A stretch of DNA of 64,000 nt from DATFQI01 sp963816955 (GTDB lineage: Bacteria > Actinomycetota > Thermoleophilia > Solirubrobacterales > Solirubrobacteraceae): the NCBI GenBank assembly GCA_963816955.1, contig CAWFME010000008.1, positions 1 to 64,000 on the forward strand, written 5' to 3'. The translations under genes were made by a program, and so were the position numbers. The notes below the pieces were generated by a model. It was not told the DNA's origin, made no database searches, and was given only the letters and a program-made list of their open reading frames with translations. Shown piece by piece: positions 8,231-14,979 of this stretch (the stretch's first letter is position 1; each line of letters opens with the position of its first letter).

Positions 8231-8235
8231 AGGCT
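8230..8235 (+). promoter_or_regulatory. -10 box TAGGCT, leaderless start of the HIRAN gene
   Basis: TAGGCT is followed by exactly 6 bases and the ATG at 8242. There is no Shine-Dalgarno sequence. Confidence 0.55.
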
Positions 8236-8241
8236 GGCGGG

Positions 8242-8709
8242 ATGATCGTCGAGGTCGAGCGCGAGGAGCGCTACTGGTACCCGGACGACGGCGGGATCGT
8301 CTGGCTCGCGGGGTTCCAGCCCGTCGCTCCGGACGGGCGCTTCCTCGGCCGCGAGGCGCCGGAGCTGGCCGCCGCCGGCCTGCGGATCGCGGGCGTCGCC
8401 GGCGCCGCACGCCACCATGCCGATGCGCTGGGCTCGGACGCGGCCGGGCCGGGCCGCCCGCTCGAGCTGCGCCGCGACCCGGGCAACGAGCACGACTCGA
8501 ACGCGATCGCCGTGCTCGCCGGCGGTGAGCAGGTCGGCTGGGTGCCGCGCGCGGTCGCGGAGGAGATCGCGCCGGCGATCGACGCGGGCGAGCCCTACTC
8601 GGCGGTCGTGCTGCGCGAGCAGCGCGCCTCGCCGCGCGACCCGCGGACGGGCCTGACGATGCTGCTCGCCGCGGCGCCGTCGATCGAGCTGCGCGTCCGC
8701 GGCGGCTGA
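8242..8709 (+). CDS. Stand-alone HIRAN-domain protein
   Basis: 155 residues. The C-terminal half (about 70-125) has the HIRAN pattern LELRRDPGNEHDSNAIAVL...EQVGWVPRAVAEEIAPAI. In eukaryotic HLTF/Rad5 the HIRAN domain binds 3' ends of single-stranded DNA. In bacteria it occurs alone or fused to nucleases and helicases. The N-terminus (YWYPDDGGIVWLAGFQPVAPDGRFLG) is not one I recognise. No catalytic domain is present. The gene stands alone between a divergent membrane-protein gene and a probable gene remnant. A role in DNA end recognition is inference from the family. Confidence 0.75.
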   Translation: MIVEVEREERYWYPDDGGIVWLAGFQPVAPDGRFLGREAPELAAAGLRIAGVAGAARHHADALGSDAAGPGRPLELRRDPGNEHDSNAIAVLAGGEQVGWVPRAVAEEIAPAIDAGEPYSAVVLREQRASPRDPRTGLTMLLAAAPSIELRVRGG

Positions 8710-8824
8710 TCAGGCGAGCGCGCGCACGCCCTCGCCCGCGATGCCGAGCGCGCGAGCGCGAGCAGCGGGCCCGGCGCGACGCCGGCGCCGAGGCCGAGGG
8801 AGAGCCGAGCAGGAACGAGTCCAT
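8710..8824 (-). pseudogene. Remnant of a LysE-type transporter gene
   Basis: On the minus strand an ATG at 8824 opens MDSFLLG. If one base is restored, the next frame reads LSLGLGAGVAPGPLLALA, the characteristic first transmembrane motif of LysE/RhtB exporters (GxxPGP). After another frame change the sequence ends GIAGEGVRALA and a TGA. It therefore looks like the fused ends of a LysE gene with most of the middle deleted. The recognition rests on about 18 residues only. Confidence 0.35.
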
Positions 8825-8848
8825 CGCGGCGGCACTGTCACTGCTCGC

Positions 8849-8854
8849 TAGGTT
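8849..8854 (+). promoter_or_regulatory. -10 box TAGGTT for the thioesterase gene
   Basis: TAGGTT ends 8 bases before the ATG at 8863, with no ribosome binding site between. Confidence 0.45.
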
Positions 8855-8862
8855 GCGCGGCC

Positions 8863-9267
8863 ATGGACGCTCCCGAAGGCTTCGCGCCGTACGAATCGCA
8901 GGGCCCGTTCCTCGAGCACGTCGGCCCCGTGCTCTGGCGCGAGAACGGCGACGGGGAACCGGTGTTCGGGCTTCGAGTCTCAGAGCGGCACACGAACCAC
9001 CGCGGCACGGTCCAGGGCGGGCTGCTCTCGACCTTCGTGGACTTCGCCATGGGCCGCGCGATCGAGGCCGAGTCCGACGACGGCAAGGACCGCGCGACGG
9101 TCTCCCTGACCGTCGACTTCCTCAAGCCCGCCGAGCCGGGCGACTGGATCGAGACCCGCACGCGCGTGGAGCGCGTCGGCGGCACGCTGTCGTTCGCCGA
9201 CTGCTCCCTGACCGTCGAGGGCCGCGAGATCGTCCGCGGCCGCGCGGTCTGGGTCGTCGCAGGCTAG
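8863..9267 (+). CDS. PaaI-like hotdog-fold thioesterase
   Basis: 134 residues, the normal size of a single hotdog domain. Family members hydrolyse acyl-CoA thioesters in the cytosol as tetramers. The signature is TNHRGTVQGGLLSTFVDFAMG (about 44-64), which holds the HxGxxxGG turn and the catalytic Asp of the central helix. DRATVSLTVDFLKPAEPGDW follows, typical of the CoA-binding strand. The gene is alone on the plus strand and converges on hisF, sharing CTAG at 9264-9267. The acyl substrate cannot be told from the sequence; phenylacetyl-CoA or aromatic acyl-CoAs are usual for the family. Confidence 0.88.
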   Translation: MDAPEGFAPYESQGPFLEHVGPVLWRENGDGEPVFGLRVSERHTNHRGTVQGGLLSTFVDFAMGRAIEAESDDGKDRATVSLTVDFLKPAEPGDWIETRTRVERVGGTLSFADCSLTVEGREIVRGRAVWVVAG

Positions 9268-10022
9268 GCGATCGGCCGCACGGACACGCCGGCCGCTGCG
9301 AGCGCGTCCTTGACCTGCGCGATCGTGTAGCGGCCGTAGTGGAAGATCGACGCGCACAGGACGGCGTCCGCTCCGGCCTGGAGCCCGTCGACGAGGTGCT
9401 CGGGCTCCCCCGCGCCGCCGGATGCGATCACCGGCACATCGACCGCCTCGGAGATCGCCTGCAGCAGCGCCGTGTCGTAGCCGTCCTGGGTGCCGTCGCG
9501 GTCCATCGAGGTCAGCAGGATCTCCCCCGCCCCGCGCCCGACGCCCTCGCGCGCCCACTCGACGGCGTCCCGGCCCGTGGGCGTACGGCCGCCGGCCACG
9601 TGCACCTCCCAGCTCTCGCCGGAGCGCTTGGCGTCGATCGCCAGCACGACGCACTGCGCGCCGAACACCCGGGCCATCTCGTCGAGCAGCTCCGGCCGCG
9701 CGACGGCGGCGGAGTTGACCGAGACCTTGTCGGCGCCCGCGTCGAGCACCGCTTGCGCGTCGGCCACCTCGCGCACCCCGCCGCCGATCGTGAACGGCAC
9801 GAACACCTCGTCGGCGGCCCGCCGGGCGAGCTCCACGACGGTCCCGCGCTTGTCCGAGGTGGCGGTGATGTCCAGGAACACGAGCTCGTCCGCGCCCTGC
9901 CCGTCGTAGAACGCCGCCAGCTCCACGGGGTCCCCCGCGTCCCGGATGTCCAGGAACCGCGTGCCCTTGACGACGCGGCCGGCGTCGACGTCCATGCAGG
10001 GGATCACGCGCTTGTAGTGCAC
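9264..10022 (-). CDS. hisF: Imidazole glycerol phosphate synthase, cyclase subunit HisF
   Basis: 252 residues from a GTG start (MHYKRVIPCMDVDAGRVVKG). With HisH it converts PRFAR and ammonia to imidazole glycerol phosphate and AICAR. The (beta-alpha)8 barrel keeps catalytic Asp11 in IPCMDVDAG and the second catalytic Asp in LLTSMDRDGT, plus the phosphate loops GGGVREV and ASGGAGEPEHL. It is separated from hisA by a divergent tetR-methyltransferase pair and follows tetR by 10 bases on the same strand. Its expression therefore depends on tetR read-through or on its own TAGCCT box at 10030-10035. Confidence 0.97.
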   Translation of the reverse strand: MHYKRVIPCMDVDAGRVVKGTRFLDIRDAGDPVELAAFYDGQGADELVFLDITATSDKRGTVVELARRAADEVFVPFTIGGGVREVADAQAVLDAGADKVSVNSAAVARPELLDEMARVFGAQCVVLAIDAKRSGESWEVHVAGGRTPTGRDAVEWAREGVGRGAGEILLTSMDRDGTQDGYDTALLQAISEAVDVPVIASGGAGEPEHLVDGLQAGADAVLCASIFHYGRYTIAQVKDALAAAGVSVRPIA

Positions 10023-10029
10023 GGCGAAG

Positions 10030-10035
10030 AGGCTA
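10030..10035 (-). promoter_or_regulatory. -10 box TAGCCT upstream of hisF
   Basis: TAGCCT ends 7 bases before the hisF GTG, and its TAG is the stop codon of tetR. This could give hisF a leaderless promoter independent of tetR. Confidence 0.45.
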
Positions 10036-10623
10036 CGAGCCCGTGAGGTGGCCCTGGAGCGCGGGGGCCGCGCGGCGGACGAGCTCCTCGCGCTCCATCG
10101 AGGCGACGGGCTCGACGTGCAGGACGTGCCGGTAGAGCAGCAGGCCGATCAGCTGGGAGCCGAAGAGCGCGGCGCGGCGGTCGGCGTCGGGCGAGCCGAG
10201 ACGCGCCGCGACGCGCGCGAGCAGCTCGGCCTGGACGAACTCGCGCAGGCGCTCGGCGGCCGGGGGGTGGCTCATGGCGGAGCGGACGAGCGCGACGAGC
10301 GCGCCGCCTGAGCGCTCGTCGTCCCAGACCTCGAGCACGCGGCGCAGGAAGCGCTCGCCGAAGTCGGCGATCTCCCCCGTCTCGAGGACGTCGGCCATCA
10401 GGGCGGCCATCGGCTGTGGCATCTCCAGCGCGGCCGCGAACAGGCCGTCCTTGGAGCCGAAGTGGTACGTGACGAGCGCGACGTCGACGCCCGCGTCGCC
10501 GGCGACGTCGCGCATCCGGACGCGGTCGTAGCCCTGCGCGGAGAAGCGCTCGCGGGCGGCGCCGAGAATCGCGTCACGGGTCGTGCTCGGGCCGGGGCGC
10601 CGCCCTCTCTTGATTTCAGCCAC
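10033..10623 (-). CDS. TetR-family transcriptional regulator
   Basis: 196 residues from a GTG start (MAEIKRGRRPGPSTTRDAILGAARERFSAQGYDRVRMRDVAG). The N-terminal helix-turn-helix (about 15-62) ends in VDVALVTYHFGSKDGLFAAAL, the usual TetR recognition helix region. The C-terminal ligand domain resembles the TetR_C subfamily with LVALVRSAMSHPPAAERLREF. It faces a membrane methyltransferase gene across 64 bases that hold two copies of a TTCAAC-N4-GYTGAA palindrome. One of them overlaps its own start codon, so autoregulation is likely. The ligand is unknown. hisF follows 10 bases downstream. Confidence 0.9.
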   Translation of the reverse strand: MAEIKRGRRPGPSTTRDAILGAARERFSAQGYDRVRMRDVAGDAGVDVALVTYHFGSKDGLFAAALEMPQPMAALMADVLETGEIADFGERFLRRVLEVWDDERSGGALVALVRSAMSHPPAAERLREFVQAELLARVAARLGSPDADRRAALFGSQLIGLLLYRHVLHVEPVASMEREELVRRAAPALQGHLTGS

Positions 10624-10674
10624 GGTTGAAATATACGCGCCAGGGAAGTAGGGTCGAGTTCAACGACTGTTGAA
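10613..10674. promoter_or_regulatory. Divergent promoters with two TetR operators
   Basis: Operator 1 (10613-10632) is an imperfect 20-bp palindrome with ATTTCA/TGAAAT arms. Operator 2 (10659-10674) is TTCAAC-GACT-GTTGAA. Both fit TTCAAC-N4-GYTGAA. The plus-strand promoter is TTGAAA (10626-10631), a 17-base spacer and TAGGGT (10649-10654); operator 1 covers its -35 box and operator 2 lies just past its -10 box. On the minus strand TATATT (10630-10635) ends 6 bases before the tetR GTG, a leaderless start inside operator 1. Confidence 0.7.
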
Positions 10675-10687
10675 TTGAGGGCCCAGC

Positions 10688-11182
10688 ATGACCTCCGAAC
10701 AGGCACAGGCGGCGGCGGGGAGCGTGGTGTTCCTCGTGATCGCGCCCGGGACCATGGCGATCCTGATCCCCTACCTGCTCACCGGCTACGAGGCCGGCGA
10801 CGCGTGGCTGCCGGCGCAAGCGCTGGGCGCCACGCTCGCCGCCGGGGGCGCAGCAGTGCTCCTGAGCGCCTTCGCGAGGTTCGCGCTCCAGGGCCTCGGG
10901 ACGCCCGCCCCCACGGCCCCGACGGAACGCCTCGTCGTCACCGGCCTCTACCGCTTCGTCCGCAACCCCATGTACCTCGCGGTCACGGCCACCATCGTCG
11001 GCCAGTGGCTGCTGCTCGGCCGCCCGGTCCTGCTGGCCTACGCGCTGGTCTTCGTAGCCATCACCTACGCGTTCGTGCGCGGCTACGAGGAACCCACGCT
11101 CCACGCGAGCTACGGCGAGGAGTACGAGCGCTACCGCGCTGCGGTGCCGGGCTGGTGGCCGAGGCGCATGACGAAGACCTGA
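10688..11182 (+). CDS. Isoprenylcysteine carboxyl methyltransferase-like (ICMT/PEMT) membrane protein
   Basis: 164 residues with four or five transmembrane helices. The C-terminal catalytic region keeps the family motifs LVVTGLYRFVRNPMYLAV (about 80-97) and YEEPTLHASYGEEYERYRAAVPGWWPR (about 136-161), which bind SAM in ICMT and phospholipid N-methyltransferases. In bacteria these proteins methylate lipids or unknown small molecules at the membrane. It has a leader with GAGGG about 11 bases before the ATG and is controlled by the facing tetR through two operators. The methyl acceptor is unknown. Confidence 0.82.
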   Translation: MTSEQAQAAAGSVVFLVIAPGTMAILIPYLLTGYEAGDAWLPAQALGATLAAGGAAVLLSAFARFALQGLGTPAPTAPTERLVVTGLYRFVRNPMYLAVTATIVGQWLLLGRPVLLAYALVFVAITYAFVRGYEEPTLHASYGEEYERYRAAVPGWWPRRMTKT

Positions 11183-11231
11183 CCAGACGCGAGCACCGCC
11201 GCGGCGTCGTCCGGCCCGCCGCGCCGGATCC

Positions 11232-11960
11232 TCATCGCCCGTCGAGCGCGGCCTGCCCCTCGGTGATCGTGAAGCGCCCCTCGTAGAGCGCCTTGCCCAC
11301 GATCACGCCCGCCAGGTTGACCTGCCGCAGCTCGGCGAGGCCGCGCAGGTCGTCCAGGGAGCCGATCCCGCCCGAGTAGATGAAGCGCCCGCGCACCGCC
11401 TCGGCCACGCGCGCGACCTCGTCGAGGTCGGGCCCCTCGAGCAGCCCGTCGCGGTCGACGTTGGTGTAGACGAACGAGCGCACGCCGCGGTCGGTGAGCC
11501 GCCGGATCGCGTCGGCGGCCGGCATCTGGGTCGTCTGGGTCCAGCCCGACGTCGAGATCATGCCGCCGCGCACGTCGACCGAGACGACGATCCGCGGCCC
11601 GAAGGTCCGGACCGTGTCGTCGAGGAAGTCGATGTCGCGGAAGGCGGCCGTCCCGACCACCGCGCGCTCCGCGCCCGCGCGCAGCGCCTCGCGGACCGCG
11701 GTCAGCGAGCGCAGCCCGCCGCCATATTGGACCGGCACGCCCGTGCCCTGCACGATCCGGCGCAGGTGCTCGATCGACTTGGGCTCGCCCGAGCGCGCGC
11801 CGTCGAGGTCGACCACGTGCAGGAAGCGCGCGCCCGCCTCGACCCAGCTCTGCGCCGCGGCCAGCGGATCGTCGTTGTAGACGGTCGAGTCCTCGAAGCG
11901 GCCCTGCACGAGCCGCACCGCGCGGTCCTCGAGGATGTCGATGGCGGGATAGAGGATCAC
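11232..11960 (-). CDS. hisA: ProFAR isomerase HisA
   Basis: About 242 residues from a GTG start (VILYPAIDILEDRAVRLVQG). HisA converts ProFAR to PRFAR in histidine synthesis. The catalytic Asp is in YPAIDI, and the second acid is in VYTNVDRDGLLEG. Phosphate-binding glycines are in QYGGGLRSL and YSGGIGSLDDL. The GTG overlaps the hisH stop as GTGA, which selects this start over an in-frame ATG six codons upstream. It is the last gene of the continuous his operon before the tetR/methyltransferase insertion. In some actinobacteria HisA is replaced by bifunctional PriA; no trpF is seen here, so PriA activity cannot be excluded. Confidence 0.95.
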   Translation of the reverse strand: MILYPAIDILEDRAVRLVQGRFEDSTVYNDDPLAAAQSWVEAGARFLHVVDLDGARSGEPKSIEHLRRIVQGTGVPVQYGGGLRSLTAVREALRAGAERAVVGTAAFRDIDFLDDTVRTFGPRIVVSVDVRGGMISTSGWTQTTQMPAADAIRRLTDRGVRSFVYTNVDRDGLLEGPDLDEVARVAEAVRGRFIYSGGIGSLDDLRGLAELRQVNLAGVIVGKALYEGRFTITEGQAALDGR

Positions 11961-12571
11961 GCCGCCACCCCCGCGCACACGCGCGCGAAGTTCGCCAGCA
12001 GGGCGAGCCCGTCGCGAGAGGACTTCTCCGGGTGGAACTGGACCCCGTAGACGTTGCCGCGCTCGACGATCGACGCGAACGGCTCGCCGTACTCGCCGCG
12101 CCCCACCACGTCGGCGTCGTCCGACGGCCGGCAGGCGAACGAGTGCACGTGGTAGAAGGCCGCGGCTTCCCCCAGCCCCTCCGTCAGCGCGGACTCGCGC
12201 ACGAACGTCACGCGGTTCCAGCCGATGTGCGGCAGCTTCGGCGCCCGCAGCGCGGTCACGTCGCCGTCGAGCAGCCCGAGCCCTACCGCGCCCTCGTGCT
12301 CGCCCGTGCGCTCGAACAGCAGCTGCTGGCCGAGGCAGATGCCGAGCAGCGGCGCGCCCGAGGCCGCGCGCTCGCGCAGCACCTCGTCGAGCCCGAGCGC
12401 GGCGACGTTGCGCATCGCCTCCGGGAACGCCCCGACGCCCGGCAGGATCACGCCGTCGGCGGAGCGGATCTCTCCGTGGTCGCGGGTGATGACGGCGCGC
12501 GCTCCCACGTGCTCGAGCGCCTTCTCGACCGAGCGCCGGTTGCCCATGCCGTAGTCGACGATCGCGATCAC
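11957..12571 (-). CDS. hisH: Imidazole glycerol phosphate synthase, glutaminase subunit HisH
   Basis: 204 residues from a GTG start (VIAIVDYGMGNRRSVEKAL). It is a class I glutamine amidotransferase that supplies ammonia to HisF. The nucleophile Cys is in PLLGICLGQQLLF, and the His/Glu pair is in YGVQFHPEKSS. The oxyanion strand LPGVGAF is present. Start and stop overlap its neighbours as GTGA on both sides, showing tight translational coupling in hisB-hisH-hisA. Its partner hisF lies in a separate transcription unit about 2 kb away. Confidence 0.96.
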   Translation of the reverse strand: MIAIVDYGMGNRRSVEKALEHVGARAVITRDHGEIRSADGVILPGVGAFPEAMRNVAALGLDEVLRERAASGAPLLGICLGQQLLFERTGEHEGAVGLGLLDGDVTALRAPKLPHIGWNRVTFVRESALTEGLGEAAAFYHVHSFACRPSDDADVVGRGEYGEPFASIVERGNVYGVQFHPEKSSRDGLALLANFARVCAGVAA

Positions 12572-13170
12572 GTGGTCAGCGTGCCCTTCGTGGAGGGGAC
12601 GCCGGTCTCGCGCGGGTCGATCGCCACCGCGGCGCGCAGCGCGCGGGCGAACGCCTTGAAGCACGCCTCGATCATGTGGTGCGCGTTCGTGCCGGCCTCC
12701 AGATCGAGGTGCAGCGTGATCCGCGAAGCTGACGCGACCGCGCGGAAGAACTCCTCCGCGGCCTCGTGCTCGAAGCCCGCGATGTCGCCCGCCGGCAGCC
12801 GCTCGAATCCCTCGCAGGCGCAGTACGGCCGCCCCGAGACGTCGATCGAGCAGGCCGCGCGCGCTTCGTCCATCGGGATCACGGCGTGCCCGTAGCGCAC
12901 GATGCCGCGCCGCTCGCCGAGCGCGCGGTCGAGCGCCTGCCCGAGCACGATGCCGGTGTCCTCGACCGTGTGGTGGGAGCCCGTCTGCAGGTCGCCCTCC
13001 ACGCTCGCGTCGAGGTCCAGCCCGCCGTGGCGCGCCAGCAGGTCGAGCATGTGGTCGAGGAACCCCACGCCGGTCGCGCGCGTGCCCGCGCCGTCGCCGT
13101 CCAGCCCCAGCTTGAGGGAGACGCTCGTCTCCCCCGTCCGGCGTTCGATCTCCGCGCTGCGCTCGCTCAT
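12568..13170 (-). CDS. hisB: Imidazoleglycerol-phosphate dehydratase HisB
   Basis: 200 residues (MSERSAEIERRTGETSVSL). This is the monofunctional Mn-dependent dehydratase that converts IGP to imidazole acetol phosphate. The histidine-rich metal motifs are GFLDHMLDLLARHGG, GSHHTVEDTGI and GTNAHHMIEACFKAFARALR, with EHEAAEEFFRA between. There is no phosphatase domain. It couples to hisD by ATGA and to hisH by GTGA. No hisC aminotransferase or histidinol phosphatase gene lies in this window. Confidence 0.97.
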   Translation of the reverse strand: MSERSAEIERRTGETSVSLKLGLDGDGAGTRATGVGFLDHMLDLLARHGGLDLDASVEGDLQTGSHHTVEDTGIVLGQALDRALGERRGIVRYGHAVIPMDEARAACSIDVSGRPYCACEGFERLPAGDIAGFEHEAAEEFFRAVASASRITLHLDLEAGTNAHHMIEACFKAFARALRAAVAIDPRETGVPSTKGTLTT

Positions 13171-14366
13171 GGGCGGGGATTCTCGCGGATCTCCATCGAG
13201 GCGGCGTGCCCGGGGAAGCCCTCCGCCAGAGCGATCGGCGCACCGGCGCGGGCCAGCGCGGGCGCGGCGGCGCCGATCCGGACCTCGGCCATGCGCCGCC
13301 GGAAGTGGCGCGCGGAGAGCCCGGAGGCGAAGCGCGCGGCGCCGCCGGTGGGCAGCGTGTGGTTGGAGCCGGCCACGTAGTCGCCGAACGCGGTGCCGGC
13401 CTCGCCACCGACGAACAGGCAGCCCGCCCGCCGCACGCGCGGCGCCAGCGCCTCCGCCGCCGCGCCCGCGAGCTGCAGGTGCTCGGGCGCGAGCGCCTCG
13501 CTGAAGGCAAGCGCGGCGTCCATGTCGGAGGCGTGCACCTCGGTCGCCACCCCGCCGAGCGCGTCCAGCAGCGCCGCGTCGTCGCTGACGGCCACCACGA
13601 GCGAGTCCTCGCCGTGCTCGGCCTGGGCGAGCAGGTCGAGCCGCAGCGGCTCGGGATCGGCGCCGGCGCTCAGGATCACCGTCAGGTCGCTCGGGCCCGC
13701 GAAGCCGTCGATGCCGACGTCGCCGGACACCTGGCGCTTGGCCTCCTGCACCCACAGGCTGCCCGGCCCGACGATCACGTCGGCCGCAGGCACCGTCTCA
13801 GTGCCGTAGGCGAGCGCGGCGATCGCCTGCGCGCCGCCCATCCGGTACACCGCGTCGACCCCGCACAGCGCGCATGCGGCGAGGATCGCGGGGTCGTCCC
13901 CGCTGGCCACGACGACCTCGTCGACGCCGGCGGCGCGAGCGGTGACCGCGCCCATCACGACCGTCGACGGGTACGGGTTGCGGCCGGCCGGGACGTAGAT
14001 CGCGGCGCGGGAGACGGGCACCTCGCGCAGCCGCACCGCGTGTCCCTGCGGGAGCGTGGCCTCGGCCTCCGCGTCGAGCCCGGCCTCGGCGACGAGGCGC
14101 ACGTTCTCCGCCGCGACCTTCAGTCCCTCGCGCACGGCCGGGTCGAGCGACTCGAGCGCCGCGGCGAGCTCCTCCGCCGTCACGCGCAGGGCGCCGCCGC
14201 CCCCGAAGCGCTCCTCGTACTCCAGCAGCGCGCGGTCGCCGCCCGAGCGCACGGCGGCCACGATCTGCCGCACGACCTCGGTCACGGACTCGCCGCCGCG
14301 CACCCCCAGGCGCACGTCCGCGGCCAGCGCCGCGGCCGTCTCGGCGGTGCAGCTACGCCGTGCCAC
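13167..14366 (-). CDS. hisD: Histidinol dehydrogenase HisD
   Basis: 399 residues, slightly shorter than the usual 425-435 because the N-terminus is trimmed. HisD oxidises L-histidinol to L-histidine with two NAD+ and Zn. Landmarks are YVPAGRNPYPSTVVMGAV, GGAQAIAALAYGTETVP, IVGPGSLWVQEAKRQV, the catalytic region FAGPSDLTVI and the Zn site LLAQAEHGEDS (Gln/His). The catalytic Glu-His region APEHLQL follows, and the C-terminal GSNHTLPTGGAARF holds the last Zn-binding part. The start overlaps the hisG end by 14 bases and the stop overlaps hisB as ATGA. Confidence 0.96.
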   Translation of the reverse strand: MARRSCTAETAAALAADVRLGVRGGESVTEVVRQIVAAVRSGGDRALLEYEERFGGGGALRVTAEELAAALESLDPAVREGLKVAAENVRLVAEAGLDAEAEATLPQGHAVRLREVPVSRAAIYVPAGRNPYPSTVVMGAVTARAAGVDEVVVASGDDPAILAACALCGVDAVYRMGGAQAIAALAYGTETVPAADVIVGPGSLWVQEAKRQVSGDVGIDGFAGPSDLTVILSAGADPEPLRLDLLAQAEHGEDSLVVAVSDDAALLDALGGVATEVHASDMDAALAFSEALAPEHLQLAGAAAEALAPRVRRAGCLFVGGEAGTAFGDYVAGSNHTLPTGGAARFASGLSARHFRRRMAEVRIGAAAPALARAGAPIALAEGFPGHAASMEIRENPRP

Positions 14367-14979
14367 GGATCCGCGCGATCACGTCGTCGATCGCCGCCGC
14401 CTTGAGCTTGTGGGCCACCGGGTTGGCGATCAGCCGCGCCGTCGAGGCCGCGATCTCCTCGCGTACCTCGAGCCCGTTCTCGCGCAGCGTCGTGCCGGTC
14501 GCGGTCAGGTCGACGATCCCGTGCACGAGCCCGGTGAGCGGCGCCAGCTCGACGGAGCCCTTGACCTCGACGATCTCGGCCTGCCGGCCCGTGCGCTCGA
14601 AGTAGGCGGCCGCGATCCGCGGGTACTTGGTCGCGACGCGCATCACGCCGAGCCGCCGCAGCGCCTCCGCCGCGCGGTCCTCGCCGGCGACCGTCGCGAA
14701 CACCATCCGGCACGGCCCGAAGCCGAGGTCCAGCAGCTCGTAGACGTCGCGCTCGGGGTGCTCGGCGAGCACGTCCTTGCCCGTGATCCCGAGGTCGGCG
14801 GCGCCCGCCTCGACGTAGGTCGGCACGTCGGAGGGGCGCATCGTGACCAGCCCGGCGTCCTCGAAGAGCAGCTTGCGGTCGTTGGCGCGCACCTCGGAGG
14901 TGTCGATGCCGAGCCGGTCGAGCAGGTCCAGGGTGTCCGGGAGCAGCGCCCCGCGCGGGACGGCGAAGGTCAGGCTCAC
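14353..14979 (-). CDS. hisG: ATP phosphoribosyltransferase catalytic subunit, short-form HisG
   Basis: 208 residues from a GTG start (VSLTFAVPRGALLPDTLDLL). HisG makes the first committed intermediate, PR-ATP, from ATP and PRPP. The short form lacks the C-terminal histidine-binding domain and works with HisZ as a hetero-octamer. Landmarks are LVTMRPSDVPTYVEAGAADLGITGKD, RVATKYPRIAAAYF and the PRPP loop GIVDLTATGTTLRENGL. It overlaps hisZ as GTGA, and the adjacency of hisZ fits the short-form system. Feedback control by histidine should act through HisZ. Confidence 0.96.
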   Translation of the reverse strand: MSLTFAVPRGALLPDTLDLLDRLGIDTSEVRANDRKLLFEDAGLVTMRPSDVPTYVEAGAADLGITGKDVLAEHPERDVYELLDLGFGPCRMVFATVAGEDRAAEALRRLGVMRVATKYPRIAAAYFERTGRQAEIVEVKGSVELAPLTGLVHGIVDLTATGTTLRENGLEVREEIAASTARLIANPVAHKLKAAAIDDVIARIRGTA

